Shown piece by piece: positions 1 through 9,294 of a stretch of 64,000 nucleotides of DNA (its first letter is position 1; every line of letters begins with the position of its first letter). Below the pieces are notes generated by a model. That model was not told the DNA's origin, searched no databases, and saw nothing but the letters and a program-made list of their open reading frames with translations. This stretch comes from Candidatus Kosakonia sp. 282A-S69. GTDB taxonomy: Bacteria; Pseudomonadota; Gammaproteobacteria; Enterobacterales; Enterobacteriaceae. The translations under genes were made by a program, and so were the position numbers. The stretch spans positions 241,608-305,607 of the forward strand of contig NZ_JAROAU010000001.1 of NCBI RefSeq assembly GCF_029433855.1. The letters run 5' to 3'.

Positions 1-10
1 GGGTACTTTC

Positions 11-1237
11 ATGAAACAGCTCACCTTCGCCCCGCGCAATCATCAACTCACCAATATCAACACCTGGACGGCGGACAGCCAGTGGCTGGTGTTCGATGTG
101 CGCCCCTCCGGTGCCTCCTTTACCGGCAAAACCATTGAACGCGTCAACGTTCATTCTGGCGACGTTGAGGTGATCTATACCGCCACGAGCGGCGCGCATG
201 TCGGCGTGGTGACCGTTCACCCTGAAAGGCCGGAGTATCTGTTCATTCACGGTCCGGAAAACCCGGATGCAGAGTGGCAGTACGATTTCCACCATCGACG
301 CGGCGTGATAACGGCACAGGGCCGCACAACCAATCTCGATGCGCTAGATATCACTGCGCCTTACACGCCCGGCGCGCTGCGCGGCGGCTCGCATGTGCAT
401 GTCTTTAGCCCGAACGGGCAGAACATCAGTTTTACCTATAACGATCACGTAATGCATGAACGCTCTCCGGCGCTCGATCTGCGCAACGTTGGCGTAGCGG
501 TGCCGTTTGGCCCGGTGACGCCGCCCTGTACCCATCCGCGAGAATATGCCGGCAGCCACTGGTGCGTGCTGGTGAGCCGCACGACGCCCACGCCTGCGCC
601 CGGCAGTGATGAGATCAATCGCGCGTATGAAGAGGGCTGGGTCGGCAACCAGCGGCTGGCATTTATTGGCGATACGCTCTCCGTTAGCGGCGAAAAAGTG
701 CCGGAGCTGTTTATTGTCGAGCTTCCCAATGGTGAACAGGGCTGGAAAACCGCGGGCGATGCGCCGCTTGCCGGCACAGAGCAGACGCTGCCTGCACCGC
801 CAAAAGGCGTACAGCAACAGCGCCTTACTTTCACCCATCAACGGCGTTATCCGGGATTGGTCACGACGCCGCGCCACTGGGTACGCAGCAACCCGCAGGC
901 GAGCGAGATTGCCTTTTTAATGCGTGATGACAACGGCGTTGTGCAGATCTGGTTAATCAGCCCGGAGGGCGGCGAGCCGCGGCAGTTAACCCACAGCGAG
1001 AGAGGGGTGCAGTCGGCGTTTAACTGGCACCCTTGCGGCGATGCGCTGGGGTTTGTGCTGGATAACCGCATTGCGCTGTGCGACGCGGTGCGCGGAGAGA
1101 TAACCTTTTTGACGGCCGATCACGCTAACCCCCCTTGCGGGGATGCGGTGGTCTTCTCACCGGATGGTAAGCAGATAGCCTGGATGGAAGAGGCTGACGG
1201 TTTCCGCCAGCTCTGGATGACGCAGACCGGTTGCTAA
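11..1237 (+). CDS. yidR: YidR, DUF3748 beta-propeller-like protein
   Basis: The 408-residue product resembles E. coli YidR (about 415 residues) along its whole length, with an N-terminus beginning MKQLTFAPRNHQLTN. No hydrophobic signal is seen, so a cytoplasmic location is likely. The C-terminal third has PD40/TolB-type propeller strands, for example VVFSPDGKQIAWMEE near residues 380-394, and a related FNWHPCGDALGFVLD segment before it. The function of the family is unknown. It converges on yidQ with a single base between the two stop codons, the arrangement expected beside ibpA. The ATG at 11 fits the family N-terminus. Identity is confident; no function is claimed. Confidence 0.9.
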   Translation: MKQLTFAPRNHQLTNINTWTADSQWLVFDVRPSGASFTGKTIERVNVHSGDVEVIYTATSGAHVGVVTVHPERPEYLFIHGPENPDAEWQYDFHHRRGVITAQGRTTNLDALDITAPYTPGALRGGSHVHVFSPNGQNISFTYNDHVMHERSPALDLRNVGVAVPFGPVTPPCTHPREYAGSHWCVLVSRTTPTPAPGSDEINRAYEEGWVGNQRLAFIGDTLSVSGEKVPELFIVELPNGEQGWKTAGDAPLAGTEQTLPAPPKGVQQQRLTFTHQRRYPGLVTTPRHWVRSNPQASEIAFLMRDDNGVVQIWLISPEGGEPRQLTHSERGVQSAFNWHPCGDALGFVLDNRIALCDAVRGEITFLTADHANPPCGDAVVFSPDGKQIAWMEEADGFRQLWMTQTGC

Positions 1238-1238
1238 A

Positions 1239-1565
1239 TCAGTGCACCGGCATCGGCGCGGGCGGAATCAGGGCGTTAATCGCCTCGTTTTCCCGCTCGC
1301 TCTTTTCGACTCTCGCTTTCACCGAGTTATCTCTGCGAAAGAGATCCCAGGGTATTAACAGCGTGTCGAGAAGGGCGGTAAAGGGCATATCCAGCGCCAC
1401 CAGCGATTTCATGCCGATGCCGGTATCGTCATCGGAAATCATCGACGAACTCGCTTTTGTGCCGGGATAAAGCCCCTCTTTGCCGCCCGTATGCGACATC
1501 ACGCTGGAACAGCCCGAGACCATCACTCCGCAAACCAGTGCAGAAACTATAAAACGCGTTTTCAT
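1239..1565 (-). CDS. yidQ: YidQ, DUF1375 family lipoprotein
   Basis: A lipoprotein of about 108 residues with a positively charged start (MKTR), a hydrophobic stretch and the lipobox VSGC, which puts the lipidated cysteine at residue 19. The residue after it is Ser, not Asp, which predicts Lol-dependent sorting to the outer membrane. The mature part contains the Y-P-G-T-K segment and DMPFTALLDTLLIPWD, features of the YidQ/YceK DUF1375 group. Two adjacent ATGs (1568 and 1565) are possible starts; 1565 gives the usual E. coli length. Its role is not known. It is transcribed away from ibpA and converges with yidR. Confidence 0.88.
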   Translation of the reverse strand: MKTRFIVSALVCGVMVSGCSSVMSHTGGKEGLYPGTKASSSMISDDDTGIGMKSLVALDMPFTALLDTLLIPWDLFRRDNSVKARVEKSERENEAINALIPPAPMPVH

Positions 1566-1745
1566 CATCGATTAATCATCGTTGTTTATTGTCTGAATGC
1601 TGTCACGGCGTTTATAGCCCTACGCCAGCGAAAACAACAGCATTCGCACTCCGCTCTGTGGTGGCATTCGCACTTTAACCCTTTGTGCGGTCCCCCCCAG
1701 TCTATGCCCTGACAGAGAAAGTGCAAAAAAAGTCAAAAATTTGCC

Positions 1746-1773
1746 CTTGAAAAAATCTCCTGCAACCACACTT
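1746..1773 (+). promoter_or_regulatory. Sigma-32 heat-shock promoter of ibpAB
   Basis: CTTGAAA at 1746-1752 matches the RpoH -35 element exactly. After 13 bases comes CCACACTT (1766-1773), close to the RpoH -10 consensus CCCCATNT. It precedes ibpA by about 110 bases, leaving room for the thermometer leader. Transcription of ibpAB by RpoH is established in E. coli; the exact start here is inferred. Confidence 0.75.
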
Positions 1774-1800
1774 TATCACTGTAGCCGAACAACACGCCGC

Positions 1801-1880
1801 AAGGGTGTTGGGCTATATGGCATGAAGATCGGTCCATTATGGAAGGTCTTACACACTCGCTGATTTCAGGAGCTTTAACT
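1801..1880 (+). promoter_or_regulatory. ROSE-type RNA thermometer in the ibpA leader
   Basis: The ROSE core U(U/C)GCU appears as TCGCT at 1857-1861 and faces the Shine-Dalgarno AGGAG at 1868-1872 across a six-base loop. This pairing includes the mismatched G-G contact typical of ROSE elements. In E. coli the equivalent structure blocks ribosome entry on ibpA at low temperature and melts on heating. The left boundary of the element is approximate. Confidence 0.8.
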
Positions 1881-2294
1881 ATGCGTAATTTTGATCTCTC
1901 CCCGCTTTATCGTTCAGCTATCGGTTTTGATCGCCTGTTTAACCTGCTGGAAAACAACCCGAACCAGAGCAATAACGGTTACCCTCCGTACAACGTTGAG
2001 TTAGTGGATGAAAACCACTACCGCATTGCTATCGCCGTGGCCGGCTTCGCTGAAAGCGAACTGGATATTACTGCCCAGGATAACCTGCTGGTGGTGAAAG
2101 GCTCCCACGCTGCTGAACAGAAAGAGCGCTCCTATCTCTACCAGGGTATCGCCGAACGTAACTTCGAGCGTAAATTCCAGCTGGCAGAAAATATTCAAAT
2201 CAAAGGCGCCAACCTGGTGAACGGCCTGCTCTATATCGAACTGGAGCGCGTTATCCCGGAAGAGAAAAAACCGCGCCGTATCGAAATTAACTAA
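1881..2294 (+). CDS. ibpA: Small heat-shock protein IbpA
   Basis: A 137-residue alpha-crystallin-family holdase with the canonical start [20 protein letters not shown]. The alpha-crystallin domain spans about residues 30-125, and the C-terminal tail carries the I-x-I-type motif seen as RRIEIN. IbpA binds denatured proteins on aggregates and passes them to DnaK/ClpB. A longer frame opens at 1839, but the ATG at 1881 is placed correctly after AGGAG and matches the family length. It is the first gene of the ibpAB operon, controlled by the sigma-32 promoter and ROSE element upstream. Identity is certain from the sequence pattern. Confidence 0.97.
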   Translation: MRNFDLSPLYRSAIGFDRLFNLLENNPNQSNNGYPPYNVELVDENHYRIAIAVAGFAESELDITAQDNLLVVKGSHAAEQKERSYLYQGIAERNFERKFQLAENIQIKGANLVNGLLYIELERVIPEEKKPRRIEIN

Positions 2295-2370
2295 TTACGT
2301 CGGGTCGCTCACGCGGCCCACTCCCGAGATGCTCGCCGACTGGGGGCATATGTGAGCCGAAAGCTCGCAG

Positions 2371-2402
2371 GTATTCACTCGCTTCTTTGAAGGAGAAACA
2401 CA
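2371..2402 (+). promoter_or_regulatory. Second ROSE-like element before ibpB
   Basis: TCGCT at 2379-2383 faces AGGAG at 2391-2395 across seven bases, repeating the arrangement found before ibpA. From memory, a similar structure before E. coli ibpB has been described as working in vitro but not clearly in vivo. Function here is inferred from the motif only. Confidence 0.6.
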
Positions 2403-2834
2403 ATGCGTAACTACGATTTATCCCCGCTTCTGCGTCAGTGGATTGGCTTCGACAAACTGGCAAACGCCCTGCAAACCACTAATGTCGATCAGCAGGCGTT
2501 CCCGCCTTACAACATCGAAAAGAGCGACGACAACCACTATCGCATTACCCTTGCGCTGGCCGGTTTCCGCCAGCAAGAGCTCGATATCCAGCTGGAAAAT
2601 GGTCGGCTGACCATTAAAGGTACGCCGGAAAAACCGGCCAACGAACCGAAATGGCTCCATCAGGGACTGGTCATCCAGCCCTTTACCCTGAGCTTTACGC
2701 TGGCCGATTTTATGGAGGTCTCCGGCGCAACGTTTGTTAACGGCCTGCTGCATATCGATCTGCTGCGCAACGTGCCCGAAAGCGCCGAACCGCAACGCAT
2801 CGCCATCAGCTCGCGCCCGGCGTTGAATAGCTAA
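2403..2834 (+). CDS. ibpB: Small heat-shock protein IbpB
   Basis: A 143-residue partner of IbpA, starting [20 protein letters not shown], with the alpha-crystallin domain at about residues 33-123 and a C-terminal RIAI motif. IbpA and IbpB form mixed oligomers on aggregated proteins and assist disaggregation by DnaK and ClpB. It lies 108 bases after ibpA, the usual spacing for this operon, and its own AGGAG sits in a ROSE-like hairpin. A REP-like element and an intrinsic terminator close the operon. Confidence 0.97.
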   Translation: MRNYDLSPLLRQWIGFDKLANALQTTNVDQQAFPPYNIEKSDDNHYRITLALAGFRQQELDIQLENGRLTIKGTPEKPANEPKWLHQGLVIQPFTLSFTLADFMEVSGATFVNGLLHIDLLRNVPESAEPQRIAISSRPALNS

Positions 2835-2853
2835 TCGGGCCGGCAAACCCACT

Positions 2854-2879
2854 GCCTGATGGCGCTTCGCTTATCAGGT
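2854..2879. repeat. REP-like palindrome
   Basis: GCCTGAT and ATCAGGtc flank a GGCGCTTCGCTT loop, the layout of an enterobacterial REP unit. It lies between ibpB and the downstream terminator, where REPs often stabilise the 3' end of an mRNA. Confidence 0.55.
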
Positions 2880-2885
2880 CTTCAG

Positions 2886-2911
2886 AAAGGCTCCGCATGC
2901 GGAGCCTTTTT
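2886..2911 (+). terminator. Intrinsic terminator of ibpAB
   Basis: The self-complementary GGCTCCGCATGCGGAGCC (2889-2906) is followed by a T-rich tract and preceded by AAA, so it may act in both directions. It ends ibpAB and may also serve the MFS gene ending at 2914. Confidence 0.85.
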
Positions 2912-2913
2912 AT

Positions 2914-4179
2914 TTATGCGTGTACGCGCTGCAAAAAGCGCTGGCGCCACGGTTTCAGCACAAAAAAGGCGAGCAGCGCGCAGAGAATATCCAGCGTAAT
3001 CGCGCAGCCAAACACCAGGTTCCAGCTGCCGGTCTGCTGATAGAGCAGCGCCGCCAGCGGGCCACCGAAGATCGAGCCAATCCCCTGCGAGATATAGAGC
3101 CAGCCATAGTTTGAGGTGGCATGCTCTGTTCCGAAGGTGTCGGTGAGGGTTGCCGGAAAGAGCGAGAAGATTTCACCCCAGCCGAAAAAGACCACCCCGG
3201 AGAGCAGCACAAACAGCAGCGGATCGTCTTTACACAAAAGCCATAGCGCCATCGCGCACCCTTCCAGACCGAAGGCGACAAACATCATGTTTTCGCGCCC
3301 AATCCGATCCGAGATATAGCCGCACACCGGGCGCGTTAAGCCATTCATAAACCGGTCAATCGTCATCGCCAGCGGCAGTGCCGCCATGCCGAACACCGTT
3401 ACGGCGGTAATGCCGAAATCGTCGGCGAAGATCGCCATCTGTGAGGTGACCATCAGCCCGGAGGTGGACATCATGGTCATCATCACAAACATCAGCCAAA
3501 AGAGTGGCTTGCGCAGCATCTCTTTCGGCGCGAAGCTCTTCTCGCTCATTTTCAGCGGACTATCTACCGGCTGGGCGCTGGCGTGCTGCGGCGCACGCAA
3601 TCCCTGGCTGGCGATAAAACCCACTGCGGCCATCAGCAGGCCGAACTGCCACAGCGTGCTCTCCAGCCCTTTAGCGGCCAGCGATTGCGTCACCGGAAAA
3701 GTGGTGAGGATTGCGCCCATACCGTAGCCTGCCGCCACCATCCCTGTGGCAAAGCCGCGTTTTTCGGGGAACCAGCGCACCATCAAACCGACCACGCCGA
3801 TATAGACAATGCCGGTGCCGAGACCGCCGATCACGCCGTAAAAGAGATAGAGCCCCGTCAGGCTGCTGATGTTCGCGGTCAGCATCCAGCTCGCGCCGCT
3901 CAGCACGGTACCAATGGCAATCAACCGGCGCGGGCCAAACTTATCAATCAGCTTGCCCTGGAAGGGGGAAAAGAAGGTTTGCAGAATAATCAGCAGTGAG
4001 AAGGTGAGCTGGATCTCCGCCAGCGGAACGCCGAGTTTCGCCATAAACGGCTTTGCCAGCAGCGCCCAGACATATTGCGGGCTGGAGATGGAGATCATGC
4101 ACAGTAAGCCCAGCGCCAGTTGCACCCATTTCTTCGACGGGCTTGCTACCACTACGCTGGTTAAGGTTGTATTTGTCAT
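2914..4179 (-). CDS. MFS transporter, OxlT-like (oxalate/formate antiporter group)
   Basis: A 421-residue membrane protein with about 12 hydrophobic helices. Hallmarks of the OxlT/monocarboxylate-like MFS branch are a G-K-L-I-D-K-F-G-P-R-R loop between helices 2 and 3 and a G-G-L-G-T-G-I-V-Y-I-G segment in helix 4, followed by VRWFPEKRGFATGM. The substrate is probably a small organic acid, but it cannot be read from the sequence. The start at 4179 follows AGGGTGG. It lies between ibpB and yidE, a site where E. coli K-12 has no equivalent gene. Family assignment is good; substrate unknown. Confidence 0.75.
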   Translation of the reverse strand: MTNTTLTSVVVASPSKKWVQLALGLLCMISISSPQYVWALLAKPFMAKLGVPLAEIQLTFSLLIILQTFFSPFQGKLIDKFGPRRLIAIGTVLSGASWMLTANISSLTGLYLFYGVIGGLGTGIVYIGVVGLMVRWFPEKRGFATGMVAAGYGMGAILTTFPVTQSLAAKGLESTLWQFGLLMAAVGFIASQGLRAPQHASAQPVDSPLKMSEKSFAPKEMLRKPLFWLMFVMMTMMSTSGLMVTSQMAIFADDFGITAVTVFGMAALPLAMTIDRFMNGLTRPVCGYISDRIGRENMMFVAFGLEGCAMALWLLCKDDPLLFVLLSGVVFFGWGEIFSLFPATLTDTFGTEHATSNYGWLYISQGIGSIFGGPLAALLYQQTGSWNLVFGCAITLDILCALLAFFVLKPWRQRFLQRVHA

Positions 4180-4455
4180 TCTGCCACCCTGTTGTTAACA
4201 AAAGTGGAGTTTTGCATTAACCGTGCCATAACCTGCCAGGGCGCGAAGCGTCAGGAAATCCTTATCAGGCACAGGGCTTCGCCCGTGAATAAATAGCGGC
4301 GAGGATGCGTTAATTAAGAGCAGCTTCATGTCATGTGGTGCGTTATTCGCCACATAAGAGGGCGCAAATAGCCCTGCACTTTGTGCGCCATCGCCCATAA
4401 AACGCCCCTCATCTCTGCGAGAATTAGCCTAATCATCATGGAAAGGGATTCGATC

Positions 4456-6126
4456 ATGAGTGAGATAGCGTTAATGGTCAGCATGCTGGCGCTGGTGGCA
4501 GTGGTAGGGCTTTGGATCGGCAATATCAAAATACGCGGCATCGGCTTTGGCATTGGCGGCGTGCTGTTTGGCGGGATTATTGTTGGGCACGTCGCCGATC
4601 AACTGGGAGTGACATTAAGCAGCCCGATGCTGCTATTTGTGCAGGAGTTCGGCCTGATCCTCTTCGTCTACACCATTGGCATCCAGGTTGGGCCGGGGTT
4701 CTTCGCCTCGCTGCGCGTCTCGGGGCTGCGCCTCAACCTCTTCGCCATACTGATTGTGCTGCTGGGCGGCCTGGTCACGGCGATCCTGCATAAACTCTTC
4801 GCTATTCCGTTGCCGGTGGTGCTCGGTATCTTCTCCGGCGCGGTGACCAATACCCCCGCTCTTGGCGCCGGGCAGCAAATCCTGCGTGATTTGGGCCTGC
4901 CCGCGGCGCAGCTGGATGTGATGGGCACCAGCTATGCAATGGCCTATCCGTTTGGCATCTGCGGTATTTTGCTGAGCATGTGGCTGCTGCGGGTGCTGTT
5001 TCGCGTCAATGTGGATGAGGAGGCCCGCAAGCACGACGCCACCCTCAATAGCGGCGTCTCGCATATTCGCACCATTAATGTTCGGGTTGAAAACAGCAAC
5101 CTCAACAATATGGCGATTCAGGATGTGCCGTTGCTCAATAGCGACAAAATCATCTGTTCGCGGCTAAAGCGGGACGAAATGCTGATGGTGCCCTCGCCCA
5201 CCACGGTGATCCAGGCGGGCGATCTGCTGCATCTGGTCGGCCTGCCCCGCGATTTACACAACGCTCAGGTAGTAATTGGCAAAGAGGTGGCGACCTCGCT
5301 CTCCACCCACGGCACCGATTTGCGGGTTGAACGCGTGGTGGTGACCAATGAAAAGGTGCTGGGAAAAAAGATCCGCGAGTTGCAGCTGAAAGAGCGCTAC
5401 GACGTGGTGATTTCTCGCCTCAATCGCGCCGGGGTAGAGCTGGTGGCCAGTTCCGATGCCAGCCTGCAGTTTGGCGATATCCTCAACCTGGTTGGTCGAC
5501 CAGCGGCGATTGAGGCCGTAGCCAGTGAAGTGGGCAACGCGCAGCAAAAATTACAGCAGGTGCAGATGCTGCCGGTGTTTATCGGTATCGGCCTCGGCGT
5601 GCTGCTCGGTTCGGTGCCGCTGTTTATTCCCGGTTTTCCGGTGGCCTTAAAGCTTGGGCTGGCGGGCGGGCCGCTGATTATGGCGCTGATCCTCGGGCGT
5701 ATCGGCACCATCGGCAAGCTCTACTGGTTTATGCCGCCGAGCGCCAACCTGGCGCTACGTGAACTCGGTATTGTGCTGTTTCTGGCCGTTGTTGGCTTGA
5801 AGTCCGGCGGCGATTTTTTTGCCACCCTGACCCACGGTGAAGGCGTGCAGTGGATGTGTTACGGCATCTTTATTACCGCCATTCCGCTGATGACCGTCGG
5901 CGTGCTGGCGCGGATGCTCGGCAACATGAACTACTTAACCCTCTGCGGTATGCTGGCCGGGTCGATGACCGATCCACCGGCGCTGGCCTTCGCCAATAAT
6001 CTGCATGGCACCAGCGGCGCGGCGGCGCTCTCATACGCGACGGTCTATCCACTGGTGATGTTTTTGCGCATTATTACCCCTCAACTGCTGGCGGTGCTAT
6101 TTTGGGGCATGGGCCAGGCGTTTTAG
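4456..6126 (+). CDS. yidE: YidE, AAE-family transporter with two RCK_C domains
   Basis: The 556-residue product matches E. coli YidE (553) over its whole length. It has five or six N-terminal membrane helices, two TrkA-C/RCK_C domains at about residues 200-375, and a second membrane half that repeats the first ([33 protein letters not shown]). The Asp/Ala exchanger family imports or exchanges small solutes, but the YidE substrate is unknown. A longer frame opens at 4381; the ATG at 4456 gives the family start [19 protein letters not shown]. It is the first gene before yidH-yidG, as in E. coli. Confidence 0.93.
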   Translation: MSEIALMVSMLALVAVVGLWIGNIKIRGIGFGIGGVLFGGIIVGHVADQLGVTLSSPMLLFVQEFGLILFVYTIGIQVGPGFFASLRVSGLRLNLFAILIVLLGGLVTAILHKLFAIPLPVVLGIFSGAVTNTPALGAGQQILRDLGLPAAQLDVMGTSYAMAYPFGICGILLSMWLLRVLFRVNVDEEARKHDATLNSGVSHIRTINVRVENSNLNNMAIQDVPLLNSDKIICSRLKRDEMLMVPSPTTVIQAGDLLHLVGLPRDLHNAQVVIGKEVATSLSTHGTDLRVERVVVTNEKVLGKKIRELQLKERYDVVISRLNRAGVELVASSDASLQFGDILNLVGRPAAIEAVASEVGNAQQKLQQVQMLPVFIGIGLGVLLGSVPLFIPGFPVALKLGLAGGPLIMALILGRIGTIGKLYWFMPPSANLALRELGIVLFLAVVGLKSGGDFFATLTHGEGVQWMCYGIFITAIPLMTVGVLARMLGNMNYLTLCGMLAGSMTDPPALAFANNLHGTSGAAALSYATVYPLVMFLRIITPQLLAVLFWGMGQAF

Positions 6127-6159
6127 CCTGGGCAATGGCCTGCTTTACAAGGAGTCTTG

Positions 6160-6507
6160 ATGAAAATCTCCCGCGTCGGCGAAGCGCCCGATTACCGTTT
6201 TTCGCTGGCCAATGAGCGCACCTTTCTTGCCTGGATCCGCACCGCGCTGGGCTTTCTCGCGGCGGGCGTCGGCCTCGATCAGCTGGCACCGCAGTTTGCC
6301 ACGCCGCTGATCCGCGAAACGCTGGCGCTGCTGCTCTGCCTCTTCGCCGGGGCGCTGGCGCTGTATGGCTATCTACGCTGGTTGCGTAATGAGAAAGCGA
6401 TGCGGTTAAAAGAGGATCTGCCCTACACCCGCACGCTGCTGCTCATCAGCGTGGCGCTGGCGGCGGTCGCCGCGGTGGTGATGGCACTGGTGTTCTATGC
6501 CGGATAG
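6160..6507 (+). CDS. yidH: YidH, DUF202 inner-membrane protein
   Basis: A 115-residue protein nearly identical in pattern to E. coli YidH: MKISRVGEAPDYRFSLANER, then FLAWIRTALGFLAAGVGLDQ. It has three predicted membrane helices, and the DUF202 signature N-E-R-T-F-L-A-W-I-R-T lies at residues 18-28. AGGAG at 6150-6154 supports ATG 6160 over an in-frame TTG at 6157. It overlaps yidG by 11 bases, so the two are probably translationally coupled and may form a heteromeric membrane complex (inference). Function unknown. Confidence 0.93.
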   Translation: MKISRVGEAPDYRFSLANERTFLAWIRTALGFLAAGVGLDQLAPQFATPLIRETLALLLCLFAGALALYGYLRWLRNEKAMRLKEDLPYTRTLLLISVALAAVAAVVMALVFYAG

Positions 6508-6847
6508 CCGCAGAGCGCGTCGCGCCATCGATCCCGGTTTGCAGCCAGAGCGCACGTCGCTCGCCTGGCTACGCACCCTGTTCGGCTATGGCGCGCTGAT
6601 GGCGCTGGCGGTGAAGCATAACTGGCAGCAGTCGGGCACGCCGTTCTGGATCTCCCTCGGGCTGCTGGCGCTGGTGGCGGGTATTCTCTGGCGTTATACC
6701 CATCTGCGGCAGCGGATGGATGTGAACGCCGGTGACTTTGCGCTACCCGGCAGCGTGCGTGACAAGCTGCTTATCGCCCTTGGTGTCTTCTCTCTCGCCC
6801 TGCTGTTCGCCGTCACTCATATTCGCCAGTTATGGCTTTTGTTCTGA
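6497..6847 (+). CDS. yidG: YidG, DUF202 inner-membrane protein
   Basis: A 116-residue partner of YidH (E. coli YidG is about 120). It carries the same DUF202 signature in the form PERTSLAWLRTLFGYGALMA, and three hydrophobic helices. The start lies inside the last codons of yidH, giving an 11-base overlap. The two proteins are paralogues, so they may assemble together. No function has been assigned to the family. Confidence 0.92.
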   Translation: MPDSRRARRAIDPGLQPERTSLAWLRTLFGYGALMALAVKHNWQQSGTPFWISLGLLALVAGILWRYTHLRQRMDVNAGDFALPGSVRDKLLIALGVFSLALLFAVTHIRQLWLLF

Positions 6848-6941
6848 GCGCGGGAAAAATTTATTACGCTTTGCCGCTACGCGCGCTGAGTAAAAGCATG
6901 CTAAATACATGTAATCGCCCCCGATTTTCGCAAGGTCAACC

Positions 6942-8030
6942 GTGTTAAAGCCACTGATTGCTGTTGTTATGTTGCTGGCGGCAGCCGCTGTGTATGCCGC
7001 CGATACACCGCTGACGGCGGCGCGTTACGCGCAGCAGTTGGGCGTCGGCATGGACGTTGACTGGGCGCGCACCGAGCGCGGTATTCGCGAATTTGATCCG
7101 CTGGTGGTGCGTGATTTTTACAACGCCGGCATTCGCCATGTCCGTATTCGCGTGGCGGATAACATGACCGAAGCGCGGCTGATTCACCTGCGTAAGCTGG
7201 TTGAAGCCTGCGAAGCCTATGGCGTGACGCCGATTATCGCTTATCAGGCCGATGGCTTTAAAGCCGATCCCAACGCAAAAACCGAAGCGCAGCTGGTCGC
7301 CTGGTGGACGACGGTCGGGCAATTTTTTGGCCGCGATCACCCGACACTCGGTTTTGATGTGATTTACGAACCCGCCGACAAACTGAACCGCGATCTGCCC
7401 GCCCTGAACCGCACTTATGACAATGTGGTGCGTACGCTGCATCAGATTGATGCCCAGCGCATGATCTTCATCGCCCCCCGCTTGCGCGCCGCGCCCGAAG
7501 ATCTCGCCTCACTGCGGTTGCCTGCGCACAGCCAGAACTACCTGCTGGCAGAGTGGCATATCTTTCCGTGGGGGCCGCTGAAAACCAACGGCAAATATCC
7601 GTGGACCTCAGGTACCGCGGCGGAAAAAGCGGCGATCCGCGCCCGCATCGCTGCGGCGCTGCACTGGCAGCAAAAAACCGGTCACGCCAGTTGGGTCGGT
7701 GGCTGGGCGGTCGGCGAGTCGATAAAAAATGCGCCGACCGCCTCGCAGATGGCCTTCGCCCGCTTTATGGCGTGTGAGCTGAACCGGGCGAAAATCCCGT
7801 ATGCGATCAATGCCGACACGCAATTTTATGATGGAGAAGAGGGCGCATGGCGGCCTGCGCCCGCACCGCTGCTAAAAGAGATGATTACGCCAGTCTGTGA
7901 AAAGCCCGACCAGAGGCCGGGCCATCATGAGGTTAAACCGCCGGTTCGTGGTGGCCAGGGCGCGACGCCAGCGGCAGCCAGCACAACACAATCAGCACGC
8001 CTGCCAGCGTCATCAGCATCCCAAGGCTAA
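6942..8030 (+). CDS. Secreted GH5-family (cellulase-like) glycoside hydrolase
   Basis: A 362-residue protein starting at GTG 6942, with a signal peptide (MLKPLIAVVMLLAAAAVYA) cut before ADTPL, so it is periplasmic or secreted. It has the layout of a GH5 TIM barrel: arginine after strand 2 (HVRIRV, residue 68 or 70), a candidate acid/base Glu143 in DVIYEPAD, His206 in AEWHIFPW, and a candidate nucleophile Glu259 in GWAVGESIK. The usual Asn before the acid/base Glu is Tyr here, which is unusual. The last 35 or so residues are low-complexity and are read across the emrD terminator and antisense to the end of emrD. It sits where E. coli has yidF. Substrate unknown. Confidence 0.72.
   Translation: MLKPLIAVVMLLAAAAVYAADTPLTAARYAQQLGVGMDVDWARTERGIREFDPLVVRDFYNAGIRHVRIRVADNMTEARLIHLRKLVEACEAYGVTPIIAYQADGFKADPNAKTEAQLVAWWTTVGQFFGRDHPTLGFDVIYEPADKLNRDLPALNRTYDNVVRTLHQIDAQRMIFIAPRLRAAPEDLASLRLPAHSQNYLLAEWHIFPWGPLKTNGKYPWTSGTAAEKAAIRARIAAALHWQQKTGHASWVGGWAVGESIKNAPTASQMAFARFMACELNRAKIPYAINADTQFYDGEEGAWRPAPAPLLKEMITPVCEKPDQRPGHHEVKPPVRGGQGATPAAASTTQSARLPASSASQG
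7896..7922 (-). terminator. Terminator of emrD, inside the GH5 3' coding end
   Basis: Read on the minus strand, GCCCG and CGGGC pair around GCCTCTGGT and are followed by TTTT. It begins 11 bases after the emrD stop. On the plus strand it is coding sequence of the GH5 gene. Confidence 0.7.
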
Positions 8031-9117
8031 ACTGGCTGTTTTGCGGCAGCTGCGCAGAGAGCCACGCGAGCCCGCCGGAGCCCATGTTCTGCAGGCCGCC
8101 AATCAGCGCGCCCGCCGTACCGGCTAAGAAGGGGAACGGCTCCATCGCGCCGCTGGTCGCCAGCGGGAAGAGCATCCCGGCGCCGAAGAAGAAGATCGCG
8201 GCGGGCACCACTAAAGTCCAGATAGTCATTACGCCGAGAATGCCGGGGATCCACATCAAGATGCCGGCCAGCAGACAGCTCAGCGATGCCTGCCACATCA
8301 GCGTGGTGAAGCGCTTATTCTGCCGTCCCGCAAACCACGCGCCGAAAAACGCCGCCGGAATAGGCAGGATAAACAGCACGCTCACCGTCATACTGTTCAG
8401 CCCCAGCACACCGCCCATCAGCACGCCGGAGCAGGCCTCGAACACCGCAATGCCCGCCAGGCCGCCAATCAGCATCAGCAGATAACAGCTAAACGCGCCG
8501 TTACCGAGGAGGGTTTTATAACTGGTGATCAGCCGCGAGCGCGGCGCATCCACCGGGCGCGTTTCCGGCATCCAGCGCGCCATGCTGTAAGTAACAATCA
8601 CGCACAGCACCAGCAAGAAGATAAAGCAGGCGCGCCAGTTCACCAGCGTGTTGAGCACGCCGCCAATTAGCGGTGCCAGCAGCGGGCTGACCAGAATACC
8701 CATATTTAACAAGCTATTGGCATGACGAAGCTCGCTGCCCGCATAGAGATCGCGCGGCAGGGTGCGCGCCATCACGCCGCCGACGCCGGTACCGATGCCC
8801 TGCAGGGCGCTGGCAAGGATCAGCACCGCTAAGCTGTTGGTTGTGATAGCAATAAGCGTCGCGAGCATGAAAATGGTCATGCCCGTGAGGATCACCGGGC
8901 GGCGCCCCACTCTGTCGGCCAGCGGGCCATAGAAGAGTTGCGAGACGCCATAGGTCAGCAAGTAGGCCGCCATTACGCTCTGCACCGCCCCTTTACTTAC
9001 CGCCAGGTCATGCGCCATATCGGCCATCGCTGGAATATAGATGGTTTGCGCCATCTGGCCGACCGCGACCAGAAGCACCAGCATCAATAACAAATTGACG
9101 TTTCTCTGCCTTTTCAT
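7933..9117 (-). CDS. emrD: Multidrug efflux pump EmrD
   Basis: A 394-residue MFS drug/proton antiporter matching E. coli EmrD from the start MKRQRNVNLLLMLVLLVAVG to near the end. It has 12 membrane helices; motif A appears as PLADRVGRRPVILTG at about residues 65-80, and the motif C-like GTGVGGVMARTLPRDL follows. In E. coli it exports uncouplers and other amphipathic compounds. Its 3' end overlaps the GH5 gene in a convergent arrangement. The neighbours tisB and ivbL-ilvBN are as in E. coli. Confidence 0.95.
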   Translation of the reverse strand: MKRQRNVNLLLMLVLLVAVGQMAQTIYIPAMADMAHDLAVSKGAVQSVMAAYLLTYGVSQLFYGPLADRVGRRPVILTGMTIFMLATLIAITTNSLAVLILASALQGIGTGVGGVMARTLPRDLYAGSELRHANSLLNMGILVSPLLAPLIGGVLNTLVNWRACFIFLLVLCVIVTYSMARWMPETRPVDAPRSRLITSYKTLLGNGAFSCYLLMLIGGLAGIAVFEACSGVLMGGVLGLNSMTVSVLFILPIPAAFFGAWFAGRQNKRFTTLMWQASLSCLLAGILMWIPGILGVMTIWTLVVPAAIFFFGAGMLFPLATSGAMEPFPFLAGTAGALIGGLQNMGSGGLAWLSAQLPQNSQFSLGMLMTLAGVLIVLCWLPLASRPGHHEPAV

Positions 9118-9294
9118 ATCGATGATTACTTTTAAAAAATGAAGAATTATAGAATATATGGCTGCAAGTCAGCCCAGGTTGCGGAGGAATCTACCACAAG
9201 GCGTGAGAAGAGCCACCAGGTGAGACAGTAATTGGCAGAGGCTGCCAGGCAGGATTTATAAACAATTATCGGCAACTTTTGTTGCCAGAATGAT

